64,000 nt of DNA, taken from contig CANMQJ010000021.1 of the NCBI GenBank assembly GCA_947500005.1, positions 24,727 to 88,726 on the forward strand, read 5' to 3'. Position numbers and translations under genes: made by a program. Under the pieces are notes generated by a model. It was not told where the DNA came from. It saw only the letters and a list, made by a program, of their open reading frames with translations, and did no database searches. Below are positions 52,162 to 60,344 of the stretch, in pieces (position 1 is the stretch's first letter; the number at the start of each line of letters is the position of its first letter). The DNA is from an uncultured Paracoccaceae bacterium (GTDB lineage: Bacteria > Pseudomonadota > Alphaproteobacteria > Rhodobacterales > Rhodobacteraceae).

Positions 52162-54739
52162 GTGGATATCCCTATCCTTGAACGCGACGCGGCGCTTGCG
52201 CAACTGGACAGCCTCGTCCAGGCCGCGCACGACGGGGCCGGGCACAGCGTTTTCGTCACCGGCGAGGCGGGCGCAGGCAAGACCACCCTGTTGCGCGCCT
52301 TCGAAGAGCGGACGACAGGGGCCCGGTCTCTGCGTGGCGCCTGCGAGGACCTGTCGATCCCGGAACCGCTCGGGCCTTTGCGGGACGTTGCCGTCGATGC
52401 CGGGGTCGATCTGGATGCACTGTGGCGCAACGAAGGCGACAGGCTGTCGGTCTTCCTGAACCTGCTTACTGCCATCGAGAAGGCCGGCGAAACGTCGCTG
52501 TTGCTGATCGAGGATTTGCATTGGGCGGACGAGGCCACGCTCGATTTCGTGCGTTTCGCCGCACGGCGCCTGCGGACACGCCGCATCCTGATGGTTGTGA
52601 CCGCCCGCGATGACGAGACACAGGGCCGCCCGCAATTGCGCCGCGCGATGGATGGCGTCGCCGCCTCGGATGCGACCCGGATCGCCTTGCAGCCGCTCTC
52701 CGCCGACGCGGTCAATCGCCTCGCGGCGGGCAGCGGTCAGGCACCGGACGAGGTTCACCGGATCACGGGGGGCAATCCCTTCTACGTGACCGAGCTTTTG
52801 CGCGGGGGCAGGGATGACGCCCTGCGCAGCGTGCAGGACACGGTCCTGAAACGGCTGGTCCGCCTGCCGCCCGAGACCAGGCAGGTGCTCGAGGCCGTGT
52901 CGATCTTTCCGCGGCGTGCGGAACGTGACTGGGCCCTCGCCATCGCCGGGGTCGAGGATGAGGCGCTCGATCCTGCCATCGATAGCGGGTTGATCCAGGA
53001 GGATGACATCTTCCTGGCCTACCGGCACGAAATCGCCCGGCTGGCGGTGGAAACCGCCCTCAAACCCACGCGGCGCCGCCGTCTCAACGCTGCGCTACTG
53101 GCCAGGATGCAGACGGACGCGCAGGTGCCGAACGCACGACGGATGCACCATGCACGCGCCGCCGGCGATAGCGCGCAGATCGCCCACCTTGCTCCCTTGG
53201 CCGGGCGCGAGGCGATGGCTGCCGGCGCCAACCGGCAGGCCGCCGACTACCTGTCCATCGCGGTCGAGCTTGCGGATCCGCAGGATGAAGCAACACTGGC
53301 CGCGCTGCTCTTCGAGGCTGGCGAGGCCTGTCGCCTTGTCAGCCGGTTGAGGGATGCAATGGGGTATTTCGAGCGCGCGGTCCACGCCGCCGGCGCCGAT
53401 ACCACTCTACGAGGCCGAATCCTGCAGCGCTTGTCGCGCGTGAAGTGGACCGCTGGTCAAAAGTCACAGGCCCGGACATTGGGTGACCGGGCGATCGCCC
53501 TGCAGGAAGGGGCGGATACCGATGAACTGGCGATGGCGCTGGCCAGCCGCGCGCAGATCGCCATGTCGGATTACGAGATGGAAGCCAGCCTGCCGGTTGC
53601 GCAACGCGCGCTTGAAATGGCGCAGCGACTCGGCCGAAAAGACATCGTCAGTCACGCGCTCAGCACGCTGTCGCTGGCCAGCCTGTTCGACAGCGCGGAG
53701 CAGAACTCGCTTTACACGGAAAGCATCGAAGCGGCAAAAGCCGCACGTAGCCCGATCAATCTGACACGGAGCCTGTCGAATGGCGGCGTCGTCAATTGGT
53801 ATGGCCTGAAGTTTGGGGAGGCGCTCGACCTTTTCGACAGAGCAATCGCCACGGCCTACGAGACGGACACGATCGAACAAGTGGATTTCCACCAAGGGTT
53901 TCGAGTGCATGTGCTTGATCGGCTCGGACGTTGGGACGACGCCCTCGCGACCGCGCAAGACATCCTGTCCAAGCCGCTGGAACAATCCTCACCGGCGATC
54001 ATGATGCGGCTGACCGCGTCGCGGATTGCCATGCGGCGCGGTGACAGCGACGGCGGGGGGGCATCTGGACGAGATCGAAGCCCTGATGGGCACCGAGGAA
54101 GACGGCCGCCACATCTGCGATGTTGCCTGTCTGATCGCCGAACGCGGCTGGCTGGGGCTGGACGACAAGGACAGCGCGCAAGCCCGGATGGACGAAGCGC
54201 TCGCGCTGCCGCTCAACCCGATGCTCAAGGAGGAATTCCTGGACTGGCAGCGGCGGATCGACCCGGCCCGGCTGCCCGGCGGGCTGCGCGGGCTGCACGA
54301 TCCATACCAGGCATCCATGGCAGGAAACTGGGTCGCAGCGGCAGCGCATTGGCAGCAGGCGGGCGACCCCTACCGCGCGGCGCTTGCCCTGGCCGAAGGC
54401 GATGCGGATGCCGTTGCCCGGGCGCTTTCAATCCTCGACCGGCTGGGCGCGGCCCGCGTGCGGGAGGCCGTCCTGGGCCGGGCGCGCGGCCGCGGGCTGG
54501 ACATCGACGCCCCGGCCAGGCCACGCGCGACGACGCTTGCCAACCCGGCGGGTCTGACAAAACGGCAGATGCAGGTGCTGGGCTTGCTGGGCGAAGGCCT
54601 GTCGAACGCCGCCATCGCGGAACGGCTATTCGTCTCGGCCAAGACCGTCGACCACCACGTTTCGGCCATCCTTGGCAAGCTCGACGTCGCCTCACGCGGC
54701 GAAGCCGCGGCGCTTGCCTGCAAGAAAGGCTGGGTCTGA
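52162..54739 (+). pseudogene. AAA-ATPase/LuxR regulator split by a G7 tract
   Basis: LAL/MalT-like regulator of about 858 residues once the frame is joined. N-terminal ATPase with Walker A 'TGEAGAGKTTLLRAF' and Walker B 'LLLIEDLHWADEATLD', a TPR-like middle (about 340-780) and a C-terminal LuxR HTH ('LTKRQMQVLGLLGEGLSN', 'AAIAERLFVSAKTVDHHVSA'). GTG start at 52162 with GGGAGA. At 54055-54061 a run of seven G breaks the frame after 'MRRGDSD': the first frame runs on into nonsense to 54885, while the true C-terminal frame ('HLDEIEALMGTEEDG' onward) is open from there to 54739. Six G would restore one protein. See findings. Confidence 0.85.
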
Positions 54740-54969
54740 CGCAACCTTTCCATCCCGGCCCAATGCGGTCATTCGTGCAGACATCACTGCGCAGCGGTTC
54801 GACTCGTCATTTCGGTCATTCGCTGCACCTGCGAAATCGCGCGCAGGTCAAAGCCTGCAAGCCAGATATCTGCATCTTCGGTTAAAGGGAGCGAGCGGCA
54901 ATGGCCGCGCCCTCCGGCTCCGGATCGAGACGCAGGGAGGCTCGGTGCACTGTAGCTGCATCATGCGGA

Positions 54970-54995
54970 GTGTCCGGCCGGTTGTGGCCGGACAC
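54970..54995 (-). terminator. Strong hairpin downstream of the exported TPR gene
   Basis: GTGTCCGGCC (54970-54979), loop GGTTGT, GGCCGGACAC (54986-54995): a perfect 10-bp stem 24 bp beyond the TPR gene stop on the minus strand. No T tract follows on that strand, so it is a hairpin of terminator type but not canonical; it may also end the plus-strand regulator upstream. Confidence 0.5.
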
Positions 54996-55018
54996 CGGGG
55001 CACTATCGAAATTCGCCT

Positions 55019-56497
55019 TCAGTTCAAGGCTGCGAGAGCACGGGCCCGGTTGGGAGAACCTGCCAGTGTGGCGCGATAGGCTTCGCGCGCCTTCTCGGCC
55101 TCGTCCAATTCGCTCAGCATGTCGCCCAAGAGTTCTCGCGCCGGCAGGACATGGCCCGGGGTCACAGGGCTCTTGCCGATTTCGTCCTCGAGATCGGCCG
55201 CAGCCGTCTGCTGCTGTACTGCCCGCTCGCGGTCGCCGTCCGCAAATGCGATCCAGGCCTCGACCGTCAGGATCTGACCTTCGGTCAGTTGTGACCAGTA
55301 GCCCTGTCCTCGGTCCTGCATGGCACCGTGCAGCGTCTTCAGTTCATCAACGGCTGCACGGGCGTTGCTGATATCACCGCTACGCGCCGCGCCGAGGCCC
55401 TTGGCGAACCAGCGCATGGCGACGGTCTGCGGGAAGTTCTGCCACGGGATGGCGGGGTGCATTCCGGGTGTGAGGGCCGCGGCCTCCGCCCATTTCTCCT
55501 GTTCCAAAAGCAGCCGCACGGGTGACGCGGCGAGCGCGTAGGCGCCGCCGAAACTCACCTGGTGGTTGTCGATGGCCATCATCTCCTCGACCAGTCGCGC
55601 CGCCGGCTCTACCTGCCCAAGCTGGAGGTGGCCGTAGACCATGTAGTCGATGGCATGCGCGTAGTGGGTCTGGATCACGTCGCCGGCCTGGTCGAGCGCC
55701 GCTTCGGCCGAGCGGCGATTGAGATCGATCGACTTTTCCCAGTCGCCCGTCCGGGTGAAGATATGGGCCGGCATGTGCAGGGCATGCGCAGCATCGGGCG
55801 CGGTCTTGTCGTAAATCTCGGCATAGGGCAGACCGCGATCCTTCAGTGCCGGGTTGTCATAGGCGTGAATCGCGTAGTGGATCACGCCGGGGTGGTCGGG
55901 CGATTGCACGTGCAGGCTGTCGAGAAGATCACCCACGGCGGCATTTACCTCGAGACCGGCAGGTCCGCGTGGCGCCGTCGCGAGGCGCGCGAGCGCCGCC
56001 AGTGCCGCCAGTGCCGCGGCATCCACATTGTCCGGGTTCTGTTCGTATGCCGCCTGCTGAGCGTCAGCCCAGGCGGCAATGCGGGCCGGGTAGCTCTCGA
56101 GATCCGGGGCATAGAATGCGACCGCCGCGTCTGCGAAAGCCCGTTCGAGGTCGTTGCCGGGTGTCATGTCGGTCAGGTGCGCCGCGGCGGCCGTGCCACG
56201 TGCAGTTTCCTCGGCCGTGGGGCCACCCGGCCAGAGCGGGTGAAAGTTCGCCATCGCGATCCCCCAGTGCGCCATTGCGCATTGCGGATCAGCCTCGGCA
56301 GCTTGATCGAACAGGGCTTCGGCTTGGATATACATCATGTTGTGAAAAAGCGTCGTCCCCTCGTCGATGGCGGCATCGGCTTCCGGCGCGCAGGTTGTGG
56401 GCATGTTCACCCCATGGGCGACACCCGCCGACGGAAGGGTGGTGGCGCCAAGAAGCGTGGCAAATGCGGGTCCGGTGAAGGCTGTCGGGCGTGGCAT
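55019..56497 (-). CDS. Exported TPR-repeat protein
   Basis: 492 residues: signal peptide (1-28, ending SAGVAHG), then solenoid repeats. 'LFHNMMYIQAEALFDQAAEA' with 'CAMAHWGIAMANFHPLW', 'DHPGVIHYAIHAYDNPALKD' and 'AAHALHMPAHIFTRTGDWEK' are the His-rich motifs of a family of periplasmic TPR proteins of unknown function, in which the 'HxxxHAYD' and 'HMPxHIF' histidines could bind a metal. ATG with GGGAGA. Divergent from a winged-helix/TPR regulator with an 11-bp direct repeat between them. Confidence 0.85.
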   Translation of the reverse strand: MPRPTAFTGPAFATLLGATTLPSAGVAHGVNMPTTCAPEADAAIDEGTTLFHNMMYIQAEALFDQAAEADPQCAMAHWGIAMANFHPLWPGGPTAEETARGTAAAAHLTDMTPGNDLERAFADAAVAFYAPDLESYPARIAAWADAQQAAYEQNPDNVDAAALAALAALARLATAPRGPAGLEVNAAVGDLLDSLHVQSPDHPGVIHYAIHAYDNPALKDRGLPYAEIYDKTAPDAAHALHMPAHIFTRTGDWEKSIDLNRRSAEAALDQAGDVIQTHYAHAIDYMVYGHLQLGQVEPAARLVEEMMAIDNHQVSFGGAYALAASPVRLLLEQEKWAEAAALTPGMHPAIPWQNFPQTVAMRWFAKGLGAARSGDISNARAAVDELKTLHGAMQDRGQGYWSQLTEGQILTVEAWIAFADGDRERAVQQQTAAADLEDEIGKSPVTPGHVLPARELLGDMLSELDEAEKAREAYRATLAGSPNRARALAALN

Positions 56498-56587
56498 GGG
56501 TCATCTCCCTCTCGAGGTCGGTTTCGTCGTTGCGTGGCACATGCGACCGATTGGACGGCATCCGATCACACCGGTCTTGAAAGATAC

Positions 56588-56609
56588 CTGAAATCCGTCT
56601 GAATTCCGT
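56588..56609. promoter_or_regulatory. 11-bp tandem direct repeat, candidate OmpR/PhoB-type operator
   Basis: CTGAAATCCGT (56588-56598) is followed at once by CTGAATTCCGT (56599-56609), one mismatch. An 11-bp head-to-tail repeat is the classic binding geometry of OmpR/PhoB winged-helix proteins, and the adjacent divergent gene encodes exactly such a DNA-binding domain. It lies 91 bp from the TPR gene start and 81 bp from the regulator start. Confidence 0.45.
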
Positions 56610-56689
56610 GGCCTTGTGCAGGGGGCGGGGGTCACTCGCCAGCCGAGGCAGGATCGCGTAGCATGGAGACAGTAAAGGACCGATTTGAC

Positions 56690-58360
56690 ATGGCTCAGGA
56701 CAGCGCACCCGAACGTGGAGAGCGCCTTCGTCTCGGCGGGGCCGATTACCTGTGGTCGGACGGCCAGCTCCACGATGCCCGTAGCCGCCGGGTGGCGTTG
56801 CGCGCCATGTCGCTGAAGATGTTCGGGGTATTGCTCTCCGAGCGCGGGCGTGTGGTCAGCAAGGATCGCCTGTCGGACAAAGTCTGGCCCGATGCGGTCG
56901 CGACCGACGAAAGCATCGCACGGTGCATCGCGGATATCCGCAAGGTCCTGGACGACGACGATCACGAGATCGTGGAGACCTTCCCCAAGCAGGGCTATCG
57001 CCTCAATGTGACGCAGGTTTCCCCGGAATCGCCTGCCCTGATGAAACCGCCGCGCACCAGCCTCGTCATTGCGGCCGTGGGCGGGGTGATCGCACTTCTG
57101 GGCGCGGGCATGGTGATCTTGGATTTGCGCAATCCGATGCCCGAGACCCTCGCCGTGGCAAACGTTGCGGAGCTCAAACGTCGTGATGCCGTCGCGATCC
57201 TCCCGTTTTCGGCTCATGCCGAAGCGGATGCCTTCCTCGCCGCAGGCCTGTCGGATGATCTGGAGATCCGGCTCGCCGAGATGTCGGGCATCAAGATCGT
57301 TTCGCAGGCGATAGGCTCGGCGGCGTCGGATGGATCAGCAAACCCGGTTGAACTGGGCGAGGCGCTCGACGCCAGCTTTCTCGTGCACGGCAATGTGCGC
57401 CGATACGGCTCAGAGGTTTCCGTGGCTCTGCGGCTGATCGATGGGAAAGACGGAACGACGCTGTGGGCGGACCGCTATCAGGGCGCGCAGACGGGTCTTC
57501 TGGACTTCCGCGACCGGCTGCCAAGGGTCCTGATGGAGGCGATGGAGATCGAACTCAGCGCGCGCGACCGGCGCCGGCTGGTGCATCAGGACACCGACGA
57601 CCTCGTCGCCTTCGAGGAGGTGATGCGCGCGCGCCGCGCACTCGGCACATTCACCTACGAAGGCACTCTCACGGCTGAACGGCACCTCCGCCGCGCCGTC
57701 GCGCGCGATCCCGACTATGCCCGCGCCTATGCGGAACTGGCCTCGGCCCACGTGATCCGAATGGAGAACAACTGGGTGGTGCTGTCGCCCCAAGACACGG
57801 AGCGGGCCTTTTATTTCGCCGAGAAGGCGCTCGACCTCGACCCCGACCTCTGGTTTGCCCATTACAGCCTCGGCCGGCTGCATTCGGTCGCGCCCGCCGG
57901 CGATGTAGAAGCCGGTCTGCGGCATCTCCGCACCGCGATGTCGCTGCAACCCGCGAACGACGACGCGCGGATCTACTTCGCGGTCGTGACCATGATGTCC
58001 GGGCGCATCGAGGAGGGGTTTGCGATATTCGAGAGCGTCATCACCACGAATCCGCAACCACCCTTCTGGTATCATCTCGGGCTGGGCAACGCGCTCTTCC
58101 ACCTGCACCGTTACGAGGAGGCCACCGACGCCCTGGCCGAATGCCTGGCCCAGATGCCCAACAGCCCCTATTGCCTGCGCGCCCAGATCGCCACCCTGGC
58201 GCGAATGGGCCGCCTCGACGACGCGGCATGGGCAATGGAGGAATATGCCGTCCTCGGGCACGACACGACGCTGGCGGCGGTCATGCAAACCGCGATCGAA
58301 CGCGATCCGGCGATGCGGCGGCATCTGCGCGAATCCTACCGGCTGGCAGGGTTCGAATGA
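56690..58360 (+). CDS. Winged-helix (OmpR/CadC-like) membrane regulator with C-terminal TPRs
   Basis: 556 residues: N-terminal Trans_reg_C winged helix (about 15-100: 'LRLGGADYLWSDGQLHDARS', 'KDRLSDKVWPDAVATDESIA', 'EIVETFPKQGYRLNV'), one membrane helix (about 113-133, 'TSLVIAAVGGVIALLGAGMV'), a TolB-like/FlgO segment ('VAILPFSAHAEADAFLAAGL', 'FLVHGNVRRYGSEVSVALRL') and TPR repeats to the end. CadC-type one-component design: cytoplasmic DNA binding, periplasmic sensing. ATG at 56690 has AAAGGA; an upstream ATG (56663) has none. Its likely target is the divergent TPR gene. Confidence 0.88.
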   Translation: MAQDSAPERGERLRLGGADYLWSDGQLHDARSRRVALRAMSLKMFGVLLSERGRVVSKDRLSDKVWPDAVATDESIARCIADIRKVLDDDDHEIVETFPKQGYRLNVTQVSPESPALMKPPRTSLVIAAVGGVIALLGAGMVILDLRNPMPETLAVANVAELKRRDAVAILPFSAHAEADAFLAAGLSDDLEIRLAEMSGIKIVSQAIGSAASDGSANPVELGEALDASFLVHGNVRRYGSEVSVALRLIDGKDGTTLWADRYQGAQTGLLDFRDRLPRVLMEAMEIELSARDRRRLVHQDTDDLVAFEEVMRARRALGTFTYEGTLTAERHLRRAVARDPDYARAYAELASAHVIRMENNWVVLSPQDTERAFYFAEKALDLDPDLWFAHYSLGRLHSVAPAGDVEAGLRHLRTAMSLQPANDDARIYFAVVTMMSGRIEEGFAIFESVITTNPQPPFWYHLGLGNALFHLHRYEEATDALAECLAQMPNSPYCLRAQIATLARMGRLDDAAWAMEEYAVLGHDTTLAAVMQTAIERDPAMRRHLRESYRLAGFE

Positions 58361-58672
58361 GTCCAACGAGACAGTTTTGGTTTGTGTCCGGAGCACACCT
58401 GCGGCAGCACAGTGAGCATTATCTTTGACAGACCGCGCGGTAGTCATGTGCGGCCCTGAGCGGTCATTGGTCAAATTGGAGGTCGCTGCAATGCGGCTTC
58501 GTCAGACCGGCCATTTGTGCCCGTTGTGTCCCATCGCTCGCTGATCAGGAAACTCCGGCTCATGGAGAGGCGTTTGACTGCTGGACGACACCGACACTGT
58601 GAAGGCTGAACTAAGCCCCGTAATTTCGCGCTGACTGGGTGTGGGAACGTGCCATCCCGGTTTCGTCCGCAG
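58361..58672. other. 312-bp interval without a supported gene
   Basis: No convincing frame on either strand; short frames show only Arg/Pro/Ser-rich chance translations. The text resembles the degenerate spacer debris seen elsewhere in the island, but I cannot assign it. The 3' end of the minus-strand B12 gene begins at 58673. Confidence 0.4.
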
Positions 58673-59566
58673 TCAGGAGAGCGGGTCTTCAGGCGCGCCA
58701 TCGTACACTGAAGGGCAGGCGTCTCGCGCCATTTCGCGATCCCACAACGCTGAAATATGCTCCTTCGCCTCGTTTATTTCACTGGCGACACCGTCGAGAC
58801 CCATCGCAGACAGGCGCGGCCTGAGGTCTTCTATGTCTTGCCCACTCACAACAATCGCGGCCTGGGGGCAATGCGTGTGCAGCGCCTCTACAAGACCGGC
58901 CAACCTGTCAATGCAGTGCCGCCCGCCAATGGATAGCCCTACGATGCAGCGCGGCAACTTCTTGATCTCGGCGACCAGTTCCGCTTCGCTCAACCCGATC
59001 TTGAGCGCGATCTCCCATCCGTCATCACGAAACAGATCCGCGGCCATACGGATGCCAAGGGTATGGTGCTCGCCCGGGACAGAGGCGAAAACGACGGTGA
59101 GGTCCTGCTTGTCCGAACTGGGATGCGCGGCAATGGTGATGTTTCGTAGCAATTCGAAGATGCGTCCGGTGGCCACGGTCACGTCGGTAAAACTCACCCG
59201 ATCTTCGGTCCACCAGTCACCCAGCATGCGCGCTGCGGCAGCAAGGTATTTGAGGTAAATCACCTCTGTCGTGGTGTCCTTGGCAAGGGTGCTTATCATC
59301 TCCTCCGCCGATGTCCTGCCCTCGTTCGACAGCAGGGCCATGCACAGGTCCTCAACGTCCTGCGCTGAGGGTGCGTTGGGCAGAGCATCGGCGACCATCT
59401 CCCGATAGGCAAGGCGGCGCACGACTTCGTGGGCCAAGCCTACCAGCAGGTGAAAAGGGGGCTGGCCGTTGATATCCGCGGCATCGTGCGGGATGGAGTC
59501 GTCGTTTCCGGCGCCTGCGTGGATCAGTAGTGGTGCTGCGGTATACAAACGTTCCCCTCCCGACAT
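58673..59566 (-). CDS. Cobalamin (B12)-binding domain protein, AerR/PpaA-like
   Basis: 297 residues: helical N-terminal region, then a C-terminal B12-binding domain (about 165-285) starting 'DLTVVFASVPGEHHTLGIRM', in which 'EHHTLG' occupies the DxHxxG cobalamin motif (Glu for Asp, with the His ligand present), followed by 'GWEIALKIGLSEAELVAEIK' and 'LPRCIVGLSIGGRHCIDRL'. Stand-alone proteins of this shape (AerR/PpaA, CarH relatives) bind adenosyl- or hydroxocobalamin, some light-dependently, and control photosynthesis genes. ATG with GAGG. It belongs to the phytochrome/FixJ-like set, with a GTACGTAG motif about 135 bp upstream. Confidence 0.85.
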   Translation of the reverse strand: MSGGERLYTAAPLLIHAGAGNDDSIPHDAADINGQPPFHLLVGLAHEVVRRLAYREMVADALPNAPSAQDVEDLCMALLSNEGRTSAEEMISTLAKDTTTEVIYLKYLAAAARMLGDWWTEDRVSFTDVTVATGRIFELLRNITIAAHPSSDKQDLTVVFASVPGEHHTLGIRMAADLFRDDGWEIALKIGLSEAELVAEIKKLPRCIVGLSIGGRHCIDRLAGLVEALHTHCPQAAIVVSGQDIEDLRPRLSAMGLDGVASEINEAKEHISALWDREMARDACPSVYDGAPEDPLS

Positions 59567-59700
59567 TCATATTGCCTCGAGGATCGGCATTCCCCATGTT
59601 CGACTGCCCAAGATCAAGCCCATTCAGACGTCTCAAGATCCCCGTCGAGACTACTGAGCGTAGGGTGATAGGGTGTCACCGGGATAGTTGGGGATTGCCA

Positions 59701-59719
59701 CTACGTACTAATGCGTACT
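59701..59719 (-). promoter_or_regulatory. FixJ-like operator upstream of the B12-binding gene
   Basis: On the minus strand the sequence contains GTACGTAG (59701-59708), matching the FixJ consensus GTAMGTAG as I recall it, and a second AGTACG half 10 bp away, giving an AGTACG-N4-AGTACG pattern over 59701-59719. It lies about 135 bp upstream of the B12-binding gene and 17 bp past the end of the FixJ-like gene, so the B12 gene probably has its own regulated promoter. Confidence 0.45.
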
Positions 59720-59735
59720 TTGCCTGGCCACAGGA

Positions 59736-60344
59736 TTAGCCCAGCATCCGGATCAGATCGGCAATGCCGCGCACTTGCATTTTCTCGCGGATACGCCAGC
59801 GGTGGACCTCGATGGTCCGACGGCTTATGCCAAGCTCCGCGGCGATTTCCTTGTTGAGTTTTCCCTCAAGCATATGGCGGAGAACTTCCTGCTCCCGGTC
59901 GGTCAACTTTGCCAGTCGGTCAGCAATGATTTTCTTGGGCAGTTCCGAGGGGGGCCGGTTGGCCAGCAGCCCGCCGGCCATTTCGATAGCTTCGAGAAGT
60001 CGGCCCTCCTCTGTCGGCTTCTCAATAAAGTCGATGGCTCCGTTGCGCATGACCTGAACGGCGATCGGAATGTCGCCATGCGCGGTGACGACGACGATGG
60101 GAATACCTATGCCCATCTCGGCAAGCTTTGCCTGCAATTGCAGGCCACTCATTCCGGGCAGCCGAACATCGAGCAGCATGCACGCCTTCTGCTCCGGATC
60201 GAACTGTTTTAGGAAGCTTTCCGCCGAATCGCAATCCACCGTCGCAAAGCCATGCGCGTTCAGCAGCGCGCAGAAGGATTTCCGCACGGCTTCATCGTCT
60301 TCAACGACAAAGACCGAAAATTCCCGATCAGGCCTGTTCGCCAT
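59736..60344 (-). CDS. FixJ-like response regulator
   Basis: 202 residues: receiver domain ('SVFVVEDDEAVRKSFCALLN', phospho-Asp in 'KACMLLDVRLPGMSGLQLQ', Thr in 'IPIVVVTAHGD', Lys in 'IDFIEKPTEEGRL') and LuxR HTH ('LTDREQEVLRHMLEGKLN', 'KEIAAELGISRRTIEVHRWR'). The spacing and sequence are those of FixJ/TtrR-type regulators. Its start overlaps the phytochrome stop by 17 bp, so the two form a cognate pair. Confidence 0.93.
   Translation of the reverse strand: MANRPDREFSVFVVEDDEAVRKSFCALLNAHGFATVDCDSAESFLKQFDPEQKACMLLDVRLPGMSGLQLQAKLAEMGIGIPIVVVTAHGDIPIAVQVMRNGAIDFIEKPTEEGRLLEAIEMAGGLLANRPPSELPKKIIADRLAKLTDREQEVLRHMLEGKLNKEIAAELGISRRTIEVHRWRIREKMQVRGIADLIRMLG

Noticed and set aside
54026..54739. 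Independent LuxR-family regulator gene
   Set aside because: Its N-terminus joins the upstream ATPase/TPR frame exactly at the G7 tract, so it is the 3' part of one gene.
58361..58672. Small gene in the interval after the CadC-like regulator
   Set aside because: No frame has a ribosome site or recognisable sequence.
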